From the NCBI RefSeq assembly GCF_037113415.1, contig NZ_CP146608.1:1570501-1634500 (forward strand): a stretch of DNA of 64,000 bases. Reading direction: 5' to 3'. This document shows positions 27,281 to 37,172 of the stretch, in pieces. The notes beneath the pieces are model-generated. The model was not told the origin of the DNA. It saw only the letters and a list, made by a program, of their open reading frames with translations, and searched no databases. Each line of letters starts with the position of its first letter. Position 1 is the first letter of the stretch. Both the position numbers and the translations under genes were made by a program. This DNA is from Devosia sp. XK-2 (GTDB taxonomy: Bacteria; Pseudomonadota; Alphaproteobacteria; Rhizobiales; Devosiaceae).

Positions 27281-27852
27281 GCCCGTCCAGTTCGACACTG
27301 GTTACCCCGCGTCCCACGGGCGCTATCGATCCGGCAACCGGCAAGCCTGTTGGCGCTGACGATCCGTTTTTCGCAGGCGTGAACAACGAGTTGGCCGATA
27401 AGGGCTTTCTCGTGACCACTGTGTCGCAGCTCATCACCTGGGCACGTACCGGCTCGCTGATGTGGATGCAGACGGGTCTCGCCTGCTGCGCTGTGGAAAT
27501 GATGCAGATGTCCATGCCGCGCTATGACATCGAGCGTTTCGGCACGGCGCCGCGCGCTTCGCCGCGTCAATCCGACGTGCTGATCGTGGCCGGTACCTTG
27601 ACCAACAAGATGGCGCCCGCCTTGCGCAAGGTCTACGACCAGATGCCCGAGCCGCGCTATGTCATTTCGATGGGTAGCTGCGCCAATGGCGGCGGCTATT
27701 ACCACTATTCCTATTCCGTCGTGCGCGGTTGCGATCGGGTTCTGCCGGTGGACGTCTACGTCCCGGGCTGCCCGCCGACGGCCGAGGCGCTTCTTTATGG
27801 CATCCTGTTGCTGCAAAAGAAGATTCGCCGCGACGGCACGATTGAACGATAG
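27271..27852 (+). CDS. nuoB: NADH-quinone oxidoreductase subunit B
   Basis: This 193-residue peripheral-arm subunit holds cluster N2, the last iron-sulfur centre before quinone. The cysteines are the tandem pair in [32 protein letters not shown] and [13 protein letters not shown]. The N-terminal 30 residues ([16 protein letters not shown]) are a variable leader. The ATG overlaps the nuoA stop. Confidence 0.97.
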   Translation: MGLSPSSSTLVTPRPTGAIDPATGKPVGADDPFFAGVNNELADKGFLVTTVSQLITWARTGSLMWMQTGLACCAVEMMQMSMPRYDIERFGTAPRASPRQSDVLIVAGTLTNKMAPALRKVYDQMPEPRYVISMGSCANGGGYYHYSYSVVRGCDRVLPVDVYVPGCPPTAEALLYGILLLQKKIRRDGTIER

Positions 27853-27861
27853 GGCAGGGGC

Positions 27862-28491
27862 ATGGACGAAACTGTTGTCGAGCCGATTGCAATCGACCCG
27901 CTCGTAACGCTTGGCGAGCATGTCGCGGCGTCCCTGGGCGATGCAGTCCTGGGTTTTGAGGTGGCCTTTGGCGACCTGACCGTAACCGTGGTCCGCGATT
28001 CGATCGTTTCTGTGGCGACCTTCCTGCGCGACGATCCGAAATGCCGGTTCATCAGCTTCGTGGACGTCTGCGGTGCCGACTATCCGTCTCGCGAATTCCG
28101 CTTTGACGTGGTCTATCACTTCCTCAGCCCACATCTGAACCAGCGTATCCGCATCAAGCTCGAAGCCGACGATGTCACCCCCGTTCCGTCCATTTGCGAC
28201 GTTTTTCCGGGTGCCAACTGGTTCGAGCGCGAAACCTACGATCTTTATGGCGTGCTGTTCTCGGGCCATCCGGACCTGCGCCGCATTCTCACCGATTACG
28301 GCTTTGACGGTCACCCGCTGCGCAAGGACTTCCCGCTGACCGGCTTTGTTGAAGTTCGCTACGACGAAGAACGTAAGCGCGTGGTCTATGAGCCTGTGAC
28401 CCTGGCCCAGGAATTCCGCACGTTCGATTACCTGTCGCCCTGGGAAGGCACGGATTATGTGCTGCCCGGCGACGAGAAGGCGAAGAACTGA
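27862..28491 (+). CDS. nuoC: NADH-quinone oxidoreductase subunit C
   Basis: This 209-residue 30-kDa-type subunit of the complex I peripheral arm is separate from nuoD, as usual in alphaproteobacteria. Markers are [40 protein letters not shown] and [18 protein letters not shown]. It overlaps nuoD by one base (TGATG). Confidence 0.97.
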   Translation: MDETVVEPIAIDPLVTLGEHVAASLGDAVLGFEVAFGDLTVTVVRDSIVSVATFLRDDPKCRFISFVDVCGADYPSREFRFDVVYHFLSPHLNQRIRIKLEADDVTPVPSICDVFPGANWFERETYDLYGVLFSGHPDLRRILTDYGFDGHPLRKDFPLTGFVEVRYDEERKRVVYEPVTLAQEFRTFDYLSPWEGTDYVLPGDEKAKN

Positions 28492-29681
28492 TGTCCGAAG
28501 TTGATGTAAGAAACTTCACGCTCAATTTTGGCCCTGTCCATCCCTCGGCCCACGGTGTGCTGCGCATGATTCTCGAGCTCGATGGCGAGCTCGTTGAGCG
28601 CGTTGACCCGCATGTGGGCCTGCTGCATCGCGGCACTGAAAAGCTCATCGAGCACAAGACCTATCTACAGGCCGTGCCCTATTTCGACCGCCTCGACTAT
28701 GTGGCGCCGATGAACCAGGAGCACGCCTTTGCTCTGGCCGTCGAGCGCATGCTGGACATCGAAGTGCCGCGCCGTGGACAGCTGATCCGCGTGCTCTATG
28801 CAGAAATCGGTCGCCTGCTGGCGCATCTCATGAACGTGACTACGCAGGCCATGGACATTGGCGCGCTGACGCCACCGCTCTGGGGGTTTGAGCAGCGCGA
28901 AAAGCTCATGGTCTTTTACGAGCGCGCTTCCGGCGCCCGTATGCACGCGGCCTATTTCCGCCCCGGTGGTGTCCATCAGGACCTGCCGCAGGCGCTGATC
29001 GACGACATTGGTGTGTTCTGCGAGGAATTCCCCAAGGCGCTCAAGGACATCGACACTCTTCTCACCGCCAACCGCATCTTTAAGCAGCGTAACGTCGATA
29101 TCGGGGTTGTGCCGCTCGAAGAAGCCTGGGGCCGCGGTTTCTCTGGCGTCATGGTGCGCGCTTCCGGTGCCGCATGGGATCTGCGCAAGGCCCAGCCTTA
29201 CGACGCCTATGCCGAAATGGAATTCGACATTCCGGTCGGCTCCAATGGCGACTGCTATGATCGTTACCTGGTCCGCATGGAGGAAATGCGCCAGGCCAAC
29301 GAGATCATGCGCCAATGTGTGGCCAAGCTGAATGCGCCGGACGGAAAGGGCCCCGTGGCCTCGACCGACGGCAAGGTGGTGCCGCCCAAGCGCGGCGAGA
29401 TGAAGCAGTCCATGGAGGCGCTCATCCACCACTTCAAGCTCTATACCGAAGGCTACAAGGTGCCGGCCGGCGAGATCTACGCCGCGGTCGAAGCGCCCAA
29501 GGGCGAGTTCGGCGTGTACCTGGTGTCCGACGGCACCAACAAGCCCTATCGTTGCCATATCCGCGCGCCGGGCTTCGCCCATTTGAGCGCCATGGATTAT
29601 CTCTGCCGCAAGCACATGCTGGCGGACGTGACCGCGATCCTCGGGTCGATTGATATTGTGTTCGGAGAGGTGGATCGCTGA
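28491..29681 (+). CDS. nuoD: NADH-quinone oxidoreductase subunit D
   Basis: This 396-residue 49-kDa-type subunit forms the quinone pocket with Nuo[10 protein letters not shown] near the start carries the histidine that contacts quinone. Other markers are [20 protein letters not shown] and the C-terminal DIVFGEVDR. The length is standard. It overlaps nuoC and nuoE by one base each, so translation is coupled along the operon. Confidence 0.98.
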   Translation: MSEVDVRNFTLNFGPVHPSAHGVLRMILELDGELVERVDPHVGLLHRGTEKLIEHKTYLQAVPYFDRLDYVAPMNQEHAFALAVERMLDIEVPRRGQLIRVLYAEIGRLLAHLMNVTTQAMDIGALTPPLWGFEQREKLMVFYERASGARMHAAYFRPGGVHQDLPQALIDDIGVFCEEFPKALKDIDTLLTANRIFKQRNVDIGVVPLEEAWGRGFSGVMVRASGAAWDLRKAQPYDAYAEMEFDIPVGSNGDCYDRYLVRMEEMRQANEIMRQCVAKLNAPDGKGPVASTDGKVVPPKRGEMKQSMEALIHHFKLYTEGYKVPAGEIYAAVEAPKGEFGVYLVSDGTNKPYRCHIRAPGFAHLSAMDYLCRKHMLADVTAILGSIDIVFGEVDR

Positions 29682-31003
29682 TGTCTACGCGACGCCTTGC
29701 AGACGAGTCGGTGCAGCCGGCGAGTTTTGCGTTCAACGCTGAAAACCAGGCCTGGGCCGAAAAGCGCATTGCGCTTTACCCGGCTGGCCGTCAGCAGTCT
29801 GCCGTCATCCCGCTGCTCATGCGTGCGCAGGATCAGGATGGCTGGGTTACCCGTGCGACGATCGAGAAAGTCGCCGAAATGCTGGATATGCCCTATATCC
29901 GCGTTCTCGAAGTGGCGACCTTCTATACCCAGTTCCAGCTCGCCCCCGTTGGCAAGAACGCCCATATCCAGGTCTGCGGGACCACGCCCTGCATGCTGCG
30001 CGGTGCCGGGGAGCTGATCGAGGTCTGCAAGCACAAGATCCATCCCGAGCCGCACCATCTCAATGCCGATGGCACCATGAGCTGGGAAGAGGTCGAGTGC
30101 CTGGGTGCCTGCGTGAACGCGCCCATGGTCATGATCTATCACGATACCTACGAAGATCTGACGCCCGGGCGCTTTGAAGAGATCGTCGATGCCTTCGCCG
30201 CCGGCAAGGGCGAAACGATCTCGCCGGGCCCGCAGATCGATCGCATGACGTCGGCAGCCATCGGCGGCCGTACCACGCTATTGGAACAGCCTACCGCCAA
30301 GCGCGAAAAGTTCGTGCCGCCGCCGGCGCCTGAAGCAGAGGCGGCTCCCGCTGCCGCGCCGGCACCGGCCGTCAAGGCGCAGCCGGACACTGCTGCCAAG
30401 CCCAAGGATGTCGCCGAAGAGAATGCTCCGGCCGTCAAGGGAACGCCCAAAAAGGCCAAGGTCAGCCAGGCCAAGGCCGAGACCGAGCGCAAATCTGCCG
30501 CCGCCGCGGCCAAGGCGGATGGTTCGCCGAACAATGCCATGCGCGAAGGCGCAACCGGCGCTGAATCCAAGGCCGAAGCTATCGACGGCGGCAAAGCCGT
30601 CGGCAAGGCCAAGGCGTCTGAGCCGGGCATCGGCGGTGCCTCGGCAGGCGCCAAGAAAACCAGGCCCGCCGACAAGGCGCCTGCTGCCAACCCCGACGAG
30701 GTTGTGCCGACCGTCGAAAAGGGTGGCGAGCTGACCCCGCTCTTTGAGCGGCCCGACGGTCCGGTGGACGATCTTAAGCTTATTTCGGGCGTCGGTCCGG
30801 TGATCGAGCGCAAGCTCAATGCCCTGGGGATCACTCGCTACGACCAGATCGCCAAGTTCAAGAAGGCCGACATCGCCCGCGTTGACGAGGTTCTGAACTT
30901 CAAGGGTCGTATCGAGCGCGACGACTGGCTCAAGCAGGCCAAGGCTCTGGCCAAGGGTGGCGTCGAGGAATACCGCAAGGTGTTCGGGAAGGACCCGCGC
31001 TAA
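29681..31003 (+). CDS. nuoE: NADH-quinone oxidoreductase subunit E with long C-terminal extension
   Basis: This 440-residue protein has residues 1-190 as the thioredoxin-like 24-kDa subunit. Cluster N1a cysteines are in VCGTTPCMLRGAGEL and VECLGACVNAPMVMI. Residues about 205-350 are an Ala/Lys/Pro-rich low-complexity linker. Residues about 365-440 form a helix-hairpin-helix-like module (LKLISGVGPVIERKLNALGI, then DEVLNFKGRIERDDWLKQA). The same module occurs elsewhere in alphaproteobacteria, for example appended to ribosomal protein L21, and such extended NuoE proteins occur in rhizobia; its role in complex I is unknown. It ends directly before the next ATG. Confidence 0.95.
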   Translation: MSTRRLADESVQPASFAFNAENQAWAEKRIALYPAGRQQSAVIPLLMRAQDQDGWVTRATIEKVAEMLDMPYIRVLEVATFYTQFQLAPVGKNAHIQVCGTTPCMLRGAGELIEVCKHKIHPEPHHLNADGTMSWEEVECLGACVNAPMVMIYHDTYEDLTPGRFEEIVDAFAAGKGETISPGPQIDRMTSAAIGGRTTLLEQPTAKREKFVPPPAPEAEAAPAAAPAPAVKAQPDTAAKPKDVAEENAPAVKGTPKKAKVSQAKAETERKSAAAAAKADGSPNNAMREGATGAESKAEAIDGGKAVGKAKASEPGIGGASAGAKKTRPADKAPAANPDEVVPTVEKGGELTPLFERPDGPVDDLKLISGVGPVIERKLNALGITRYDQIAKFKKADIARVDEVLNFKGRIERDDWLKQAKALAKGGVEEYRKVFGKDPR

Positions 31004-31219
31004 ATGACCATCGGAGGCATCGACATTGCGGCTCTGACCCTCAAGGACTTCGTCGTTGGCGTGGTCTATGCGGTCTTGGGTACCTTTGTCGTTACCGGTG
31101 CAGAGATGGTTTTCGGATTTTCGCTGCCGAGCATGTTGGCTTCGGTAGCGGGGGCCGCAATCGGAATTGCGGCCTGGTTTATCTTTTTGTTGAAGCGGAA
31201 AGCCGATCATGCTCGCTGA
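31004..31219 (+). CDS. Small two-helix membrane protein inside the nuo operon
   Basis: This 71-residue protein has two hydrophobic segments, [20 protein letters not shown] and [20 protein letters not shown], and a basic C-terminus (KRKADHAR). The ATG follows the nuoE stop codon without a gap, and its end overlaps nuoF by 11 bases. This packing and intact frame argue that it is translated with complex I. It is not one of the 14 core subunits. It could be an assembly factor or supernumerary subunit; I do not recognise the family. Confidence 0.75.
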   Translation: MTIGGIDIAALTLKDFVVGVVYAVLGTFVVTGAEMVFGFSLPSMLASVAGAAIGIAAWFIFLLKRKADHAR

Positions 31220-32516
31220 CAAGGATCGCATTTTCACCAATCTCTACGGCCACCACGACTGGCGGCTCGAAGGCGCGCGCGAGCGTGGCTCCTGGGTTGG
31301 GACCAAGGAATTCATCGATTCCGGACGCGACTGGATCACCAATGAAGTCAAGTCGTCGGGCCTGCGCGGCCGCGGCGGCGCAGGCTTCCCGACCGGCCTG
31401 AAATGGTCGTTCATGCCCAAGCAGTCCGATGGCCGTCCGCATTATCTCCTGGTCAATGCCGACGAATCCGAGCCGGGCACCTGCAAGGACCGCGAGATCC
31501 TGCGCCACGATCCGCATCACCTGATCGAGGGCTGCCTTCTGGCTTGCCGCGCCATGGATGCGCACCTGGCCTTCATCTATGTGCGCGGCGAGTTCATCCG
31601 TGAACGCCAGCGCCTCGAGGAAGCCGTCCAGGAAGCCTATGACGCCAAGCTGATCGGCAAGGACAATGTCCATGGCTGGGACCTGGACATCATCGTCCAT
31701 CACGGCGCCGGCGCCTATATCTGCGGCGAAGAAACCGCGCTGATGGAATCGCTTGAAGGCAAGAAGGGCCAGCCGCGTCTCAAGCCGCCATTTCCGGCCG
31801 GCATGGGCGTCTATGGCAACCCGACCACTGTCAACAATGTCGAATCCATCGCTGTCGTGCCCGAAATCCTGCGCCGCTCGGGGGCCTGGTTCTCGTCCAT
31901 CGGCCGGCCGAACAATGTCGGCACCAAGCTGTTCATGGTCTCGGGCCACGTGAACAAGCCGGCCACCTTCGAGGAAGCCCTGGGCGAAAGCTTCAAGGAC
32001 ATCATCGAAAAGCATTGCGGCGGCATTCGCGGCGGCTGGGACAATCTGCTTGCTGTTATTCCTGGCGGCGCATCCTGCCCGGTCGTACGCGGGGAGGACA
32101 TGATGGACGCCGTCATGGACTTCGACGGCATGCGCGAGAAGAAGTCGAGCTTCGGCACCGGCGGAATGATTGTCATGGACAAGTCCACCGATATCATCAA
32201 AGCCATCTGGCGCATCTCGGCCTTCTTCAAGCATGAAAGCTGCGGCCAGTGCACGCCATGCCGCGAAGGCACCGGCTGGATGATGCGCGTCATGGAACGC
32301 ATGGTGCAGGGTCGCGCCCAGAAACGCGAGATCGACATGCTGTTCGAAGTGACCAAGCAGATCGAAGGGCACACCATCTGCGCCCTCGGCGACGCTGCAG
32401 CCTGGCCGATCCAGGGCCTGATCCGCAATTTCCGCCCCACCATCGAGGCGCGGATCGAACAGTATACCTATTCATCCACCAGCGACGGCGCCGTTCCGTC
32501 CATCGCGGCGGAGTAA
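31209..32516 (+). CDS. nuoF: NADH-quinone oxidoreductase subunit F
   Basis: This 435-residue 51-kDa-type subunit binds NADH, FMN and cluster N3. The glycine-rich nucleotide loop is [18 protein letters not shown]. The FMN region includes [15 protein letters not shown], and the 4Fe-4S ligands are in [12 protein letters not shown] plus the cysteine in [12 protein letters not shown]. It overlaps the preceding small gene by 11 bases; nuoG begins 4 bases after its stop. Confidence 0.98.
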   Translation: MLADKDRIFTNLYGHHDWRLEGARERGSWVGTKEFIDSGRDWITNEVKSSGLRGRGGAGFPTGLKWSFMPKQSDGRPHYLLVNADESEPGTCKDREILRHDPHHLIEGCLLACRAMDAHLAFIYVRGEFIRERQRLEEAVQEAYDAKLIGKDNVHGWDLDIIVHHGAGAYICGEETALMESLEGKKGQPRLKPPFPAGMGVYGNPTTVNNVESIAVVPEILRRSGAWFSSIGRPNNVGTKLFMVSGHVNKPATFEEALGESFKDIIEKHCGGIRGGWDNLLAVIPGGASCPVVRGEDMMDAVMDFDGMREKKSSFGTGGMIVMDKSTDIIKAIWRISAFFKHESCGQCTPCREGTGWMMRVMERMVQGRAQKREIDMLFEVTKQIEGHTICALGDAAAWPIQGLIRNFRPTIEARIEQYTYSSTSDGAVPSIAAE

Positions 32517-32520
32517 GCCG

Positions 32521-34623
32521 ATGGCCAATATCAAAGTCGACGGGCAGCTCATCGAAGTCCCCGATCATTACACCCTGATGCAGGCTGCCGAGGCCGCAGG
32601 CGCCGAAATTCCGCGCTTCTGCTACCACGAGCGCCTGTCGGTCGCCGGCAATTGCCGCATGTGCCTTGTCGAAGTGAAGGGTGGTCCCCCGAAGCCCCAG
32701 GCTTCCTGTGCCATGTCGGTCAGGGATCTGCGTCCCGGCCCTAATGGCGAGCCGCCCGAAATGTTCACCAACACGCCCATGGTCAAGAAGGCCCGTGAAG
32801 GCGTGATGGAATTCCTGCTGATCAACCACCCGCTCGATTGCCCGATCTGCGATCAGGGCGGTGAATGTGACCTGCAGGACCAGGCCATGGCCTATGGCGT
32901 TTCCGGCTCGCGCTTTGCGGAAAACAAGCGCGCCGTCGAAGACAAATATATGGGCCCGCTCATCAAGACCTCGATGAACCGCTGCATTCACTGCACGCGT
33001 TGCGTCCGTTTCACCACCGAAGTGGCCGGCATTTCCGAGCTCGGCCTTCTGGGCCGTGGCGAAGACGCCGAGATCACCCCGTACCTTGAACGCGCGCTGA
33101 CCAGCGAGTTGCAGGGCAATGTCATCGACCTCTGCCCGGTCGGTGCCTTGACCTCCAAGCCCTACGAATTCCACGCCCGTCCGTGGGAGTTGACCAAGAC
33201 CGAAACCGTGGACGTCATGGATGCGGTCGGTTCGGCTATCCGCGTCGATAGCCGTGGCCGCGAAGTCATGCGCGTCCTGCCGCGCGTCAATGAAGCGATC
33301 AACGAAGAGTGGATTTCGGACAAGACCCGCTTCATCTGGGATGGCCTCAAGAGCCAGCGGCTGGACCGCCCCTATGTGCGCAAGTCCGGCAAGCTCCAAG
33401 CCGCCACCTGGGACGAGGCGCTTGCCGCCGTCGCCGCCAAGGTCAAGAAGGCCGGCAACAAGGTCGGCGCTATTGCTGGTGATCTCGCCGCCGTCGAGGA
33501 AATGTACGCCCTCAAGGGTCTGCTCACCTCGATCGGCTCGGGCATGACGGACGTCCGCCCGGCCATGTCTGGCATCGATCCCTCCATGCCGCGCTCGGCC
33601 TATCTGTTCAACCCGACCATTGCCGGGATCGAGCAGGCCGATGCCATCCTCATCATCGGCGCCGACCCGCGCAAGGAAGCCGCGCTGATAAATGCGCGCA
33701 TCCGCAAGACCTGGCGCGCCACCAACCTGCCCATCGCCGTCATCGGCGAGCAGGCGGACCTGACCTATTCTTACGAATATCTCGGCTCCGGCTTCGAAAC
33801 GCTGGCCGATCTTGCTGCCGGCAAGGGCGCCTTTGCCGAAACCCTGAAGAACGCCAAGCACCCGCTGATCATCGTGGGCGAAGGGGCCGTCTCGCATGCC
33901 GATCTCGGCAAGCAGGCCGGCCGCGACACCATCGCGCTTGCCGCCAAGCTGGCCACCGGCGCCAATGTCGAAGAAGGCTGGAACGGCTTTGCGCTGCTGC
34001 ACAACGCGGCTAGCCGCGTCGGCGGTCTCGATATCGGCTTCGTGCCGCATGACGGTGGCGTCTGCTCGGCCGATCAGATTGCCCTCGCCGGCAAGGGTGA
34101 GCTCGACGTGCTCTTCCTGCTGGGTGCCGACGAATATGACATGTCGGCCATGGGCAAGGCCTTCGTGGTCTATATCGGCAGCCACGGCGACAAGGGCGCG
34201 CATCGCGCCGACGTCATCCTGCCCGGCGCCACCTATACGGAAAAGTCGGGCACCTATGTGAACACCGAGGGTCGCGTTCAGGTCACCACCCGCGCCGTGT
34301 TCCCGCCGGGCGATGCCAAGGAAGACTGGGCCATCATCCGTGCACTGTCGGGCGCCATCGGTCAGGCTCTGCCATATAACTCGCTGGCCCAGTTGCGCGC
34401 CGCCCTCTATGCGGAAATCCCACATCTGGCCCGCATTGACGAGATTGCCCCCGCTTCGGTGGCCGATGTCAAAAAGCTCGCCAAGGCCGCCATCAAGACC
34501 AAGTCGGCGCCTTATGCGTCGCTGGTGACCGATTTCTATCTCAGCAATCCGATCGCTCGCGCCTCGGCCACCATGGCCGAATGCGCGCAGATGGCCGCGG
34601 GCCTCAAGCAGGCGGCGGAGTAG
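32521..34623 (+). CDS. nuoG: NADH-quinone oxidoreductase subunit G
   Basis: This 700-residue 75-kDa-type subunit carries several iron-sulfur clusters. N-terminal ferredoxin domain ligands are in CYHERLSVAGNCRMCLVEV and QASCAM. The HPLDCPICDQGGECDLQ motif gives the histidine-coordinated N5. CIHCTRCVRF with DLCPVGAL gives N4. The rest (about 220-700) is the molybdopterin-oxidoreductase-like fold without cofactor. The length is typical of alphaproteobacteria. Confidence 0.97.
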   Translation: MANIKVDGQLIEVPDHYTLMQAAEAAGAEIPRFCYHERLSVAGNCRMCLVEVKGGPPKPQASCAMSVRDLRPGPNGEPPEMFTNTPMVKKAREGVMEFLLINHPLDCPICDQGGECDLQDQAMAYGVSGSRFAENKRAVEDKYMGPLIKTSMNRCIHCTRCVRFTTEVAGISELGLLGRGEDAEITPYLERALTSELQGNVIDLCPVGALTSKPYEFHARPWELTKTETVDVMDAVGSAIRVDSRGREVMRVLPRVNEAINEEWISDKTRFIWDGLKSQRLDRPYVRKSGKLQAATWDEALAAVAAKVKKAGNKVGAIAGDLAAVEEMYALKGLLTSIGSGMTDVRPAMSGIDPSMPRSAYLFNPTIAGIEQADAILIIGADPRKEAALINARIRKTWRATNLPIAVIGEQADLTYSYEYLGSGFETLADLAAGKGAFAETLKNAKHPLIIVGEGAVSHADLGKQAGRDTIALAAKLATGANVEEGWNGFALLHNAASRVGGLDIGFVPHDGGVCSADQIALAGKGELDVLFLLGADEYDMSAMGKAFVVYIGSHGDKGAHRADVILPGATYTEKSGTYVNTEGRVQVTTRAVFPPGDAKEDWAIIRALSGAIGQALPYNSLAQLRAALYAEIPHLARIDEIAPASVADVKKLAKAAIKTKSAPYASLVTDFYLSNPIARASATMAECAQMAAGLKQAAE

Positions 34624-34632
34624 GGGAGCACA

Positions 34633-35730
34633 ATGGACTTTATACTCGCTGCCCTCGATTACCTTCTGGGTATTCCCGTCTTTGGCTGGGGTACGCAGAT
34701 AGGTTTTGTCTACAAGGCCTTGGCGCTGCTCGTGGGCCTGTTGATCTTCACCGCCTTCATCCTGCTGGGCGACCGCAAGGTCTGGGCTGCCGTGCAGATG
34801 CGCCGCGGTCCAAACGTGGTCGGCCCCTTTGGTCTGCTGCAATCCTTCGCCGACCTCCTCAAATTCGTTTTCAAGGAAGCGGTGATTCCGGCCGGCGCTG
34901 ACAAAGTGCTGTTCCTGGCCGCTCCCCTGATCACGGCGACGCTGGCGCTTGCCGGTTGGGCGGTCGTGCCGGTGGACAATGGCTGGGCCATGGCCAATAT
35001 CAACATTGGCATTCTCTACCTGCTCGGCATTTCCTCGCTTGGTGTCTATGGCGTCATCATTGGCGGCTGGGCTTCCAATTCGAAATACCCCTTCCTCGGC
35101 GCGTTGCGCTCCGCCGCGCAGATGGTTTCCTACGAAGTCTCCATCGGCCTCGTCATCATCACCGTGCTGCTTTGCGTCGGGTCGTTGAACCTCAATGACA
35201 TCGTCGTCGCCCAGTCCGAAATGGGCCTGGCCCGTGCCTTAGGCGTGCCGTGGCTGTCATTCCTCAACTGGTTCTGGCTGCCACTCTTCCCCATGTTCGT
35301 GGTGTTCTACATTTCGGCCCTGGCCGAAACCAACCGTCCGCCTTTCGACATGGTGGAAGGTGAATCCGAACTGGTGGCAGGCTTCATGACCGAATATTCG
35401 GCCACACCCTACCTGCTGTTCATGCTGGGCGAATATATCGCCATCCTGCTCATGTGCGCCATGACCACCATCCTGTTCCTGGGTGGCTGGGCCGCGCCTA
35501 TCGATCTGCCCCCCTTCACCTGGATTCCCGGGCTGATCTGGTTCTTTATCAAGGTAACGCTCGTTTTCTTCATGTTCGCCATGGCAAAGGCCATCGTGCC
35601 CCGCTATCGCTACGATCAGCTCATGCGGATCGGCTGGAAACTGTTCCTGCCGCTCTCGCTGCTCATGGTCGTGATCGTCGCTTTCGTTCTCCAGCTCACC
35701 GGCTGGGGCTGGCACGGGGGTATTGCCTGA
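34633..35730 (+). CDS. nuoH: NADH-quinone oxidoreductase subunit H
   Basis: This 365-residue subunit has eight predicted membrane helices and forms the quinone channel with NuoB/D. Markers are [20 protein letters not shown], the charged loop [20 protein letters not shown] and [18 protein letters not shown]. It overlaps nuoI by one base. Confidence 0.97.
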   Translation: MDFILAALDYLLGIPVFGWGTQIGFVYKALALLVGLLIFTAFILLGDRKVWAAVQMRRGPNVVGPFGLLQSFADLLKFVFKEAVIPAGADKVLFLAAPLITATLALAGWAVVPVDNGWAMANINIGILYLLGISSLGVYGVIIGGWASNSKYPFLGALRSAAQMVSYEVSIGLVIITVLLCVGSLNLNDIVVAQSEMGLARALGVPWLSFLNWFWLPLFPMFVVFYISALAETNRPPFDMVEGESELVAGFMTEYSATPYLLFMLGEYIAILLMCAMTTILFLGGWAAPIDLPPFTWIPGLIWFFIKVTLVFFMFAMAKAIVPRYRYDQLMRIGWKLFLPLSLLMVVIVAFVLQLTGWGWHGGIA

Positions 35731-36218
35731 TGCGCGCCGGACAACTCGTCAACAAGCTGCTGCTGACCGAATTCGTATCGGCCTTCTTCCTGGCCATGCG
35801 CTACTTTTTCGGGCCCAAGCCGACTATCAACTATCCCTTCGAAAAAGGCCCGGTCTCGCCGCGTTTCCGCGGCGAGCACGCGCTGCGCCGCTATCCCAAT
35901 GGTGAAGAACGCTGCATTGCCTGCAAGCTGTGCGAGGCCATTTGCCCGGCCCAGGCCATCACCATCGAAGCCGGTCCGCGCCAGAATGACGGCACCCGTC
36001 GCACCGTGCGCTACGACATCGATATGGTGAAATGCATCTATTGCGGTTTCTGCCAGGAAGCCTGCCCGGTCGATGCCATCGTCGAAGGTCCGAACTTCGA
36101 ATTCGCAACTGAAACGCGTGAGGAACTCTATTTCTCGAAAGAGAAGCTCCTCAGCAATGGCGACCGGTGGGAGCGTGAAATCGCTGCCAATCTGGCTGCC
36201 GACGCGCCTTATCGCTGA
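35730..36218 (+). CDS. nuoI: NADH-quinone oxidoreductase subunit I
   Basis: This 162-residue 8Fe ferredoxin-like subunit carries clusters N6a and N6b, bound by [14 protein letters not shown] and [15 protein letters not shown]. The N-terminus ([20 protein letters not shown]) is an amphipathic membrane anchor. The ATG at 35730 overlaps the nuoH stop and gives the usual length; a longer frame upstream is an overlap artefact. Confidence 0.97.
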   Translation: MRAGQLVNKLLLTEFVSAFFLAMRYFFGPKPTINYPFEKGPVSPRFRGEHALRRYPNGEERCIACKLCEAICPAQAITIEAGPRQNDGTRRTVRYDIDMVKCIYCGFCQEACPVDAIVEGPNFEFATETREELYFSKEKLLSNGDRWEREIAANLAADAPYR

Positions 36219-36229
36219 GAGGGAAGAGC

Positions 36230-36838
36230 ATGACCCTTCCGCTGTTCTTCTTCTACGTCTTTGCCGCCATCACCGTGGCGTCGGCCTTCATGGTCATTTC
36301 CGCACGCAATCCCGTGCATGCGGTGCTGTTCCTGATCCTGGCCTTCGTCAATGCGGCAGGCCTGTTCATGCTGGCCGGAGCCGAGTTCCTGGCCCTGCTG
36401 CTCATCGTGGTCTATGTCGGTGCCGTGGCAGTGCTGTTCCTCTTCGTCGTGATGATGCTCGATGTGGACTTTGCCGAACTCAAATCCGGTCTTCTGGCCT
36501 ATGCGCCCATCGGCATGGTTGTCGGTGGCATTCTGTTTCTCGAGCTTTTGCTGGTTGCCGGCAGTTTCGTTATAGCGCCTGACGTGGTTGGGGCTGGCGG
36601 CCTGCCCATCGATGCGACCGTCGATAATACGCGGGCGCTCGGCCAGGTGCTTTACACGCGCTATGTCTTCCTGTTCCAGGGAGCCGCCGCCGTGCTGCTG
36701 GTTGCCATGATTGGCGCCATCGTGCTCACGCTGCGCCACCGGACAGGCATCAAGCGGCAAAGCACGGCATCCCAGTTGGGGCGCAAGCCCAGCGAAACGG
36801 TGCGGAACGTCAAGGTCAAAAGCGGTCAGGGGCTATAG
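36230..36838 (+). CDS. nuoJ: NADH-quinone oxidoreductase subunit J
   Basis: This 202-residue membrane subunit has five hydrophobic segments. Markers are ARNPVHAVLFLILAFVNAAG and the pi-bulge helix region LALLLIVVYVGAVAVLFLFV. The basic C-terminal tail is RHRTGIKRQSTASQL. GAGAGGGAAG precedes the ATG. It lies between nuoI and nuoK with short spacers. Confidence 0.96.
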   Translation: MTLPLFFFYVFAAITVASAFMVISARNPVHAVLFLILAFVNAAGLFMLAGAEFLALLLIVVYVGAVAVLFLFVVMMLDVDFAELKSGLLAYAPIGMVVGGILFLELLLVAGSFVIAPDVVGAGGLPIDATVDNTRALGQVLYTRYVFLFQGAAAVLLVAMIGAIVLTLRHRTGIKRQSTASQLGRKPSETVRNVKVKSGQGL

Positions 36839-36847
36839 GGGGTTACT

Positions 36848-37162
36848 ATGGGTCTGGAAATCGGGCTCGGTCATTACCTGACCGTAGCAGCAATCCTGTT
36901 CACGCTCGGCGTGTTCGGCATCTTCATCAACCGCAAGAACATCATCGTCATCCTGATGTCGGTGGAACTGATCCTGCTCGCGGTGAATCTCAACTTCGTG
37001 GCCTTCAGCGCACATCTTAATGACCTGCAGGGTCAGGTCTTTGCGCTGATGATCCTCACCGTGGCCGCCGCCGAGGCCGCTATCGGTCTGGCCATCCTCG
37101 TTATTTTCTACCGCAACCGTGGCTCCATCGCGGTTGAAGACGTCAATATGATGAAGGGCTAA
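36848..37162 (+). CDS. nuoK: NADH-quinone oxidoreductase subunit K
   Basis: This 104-residue membrane subunit has three helices (MrpC-like antiporter homologue). Markers are [20 protein letters not shown] with the conserved glutamate, and [20 protein letters not shown] with the second. The length is standard. Confidence 0.97.
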   Translation: MGLEIGLGHYLTVAAILFTLGVFGIFINRKNIIVILMSVELILLAVNLNFVAFSAHLNDLQGQVFALMILTVAAAEAAIGLAILVIFYRNRGSIAVEDVNMMKG

Positions 37163-37172
37163 GAGCACCGCT

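Noticed and set aside
32290..34842. 850-codon open frame antisense to nuoG
   Set aside because: It mirrors the high-GC nuoF/nuoG codons on the other strand; the translation is rich in His, Gln, Asp and Gly with no domain, while the sense strand encodes clear iron-sulfur motifs.
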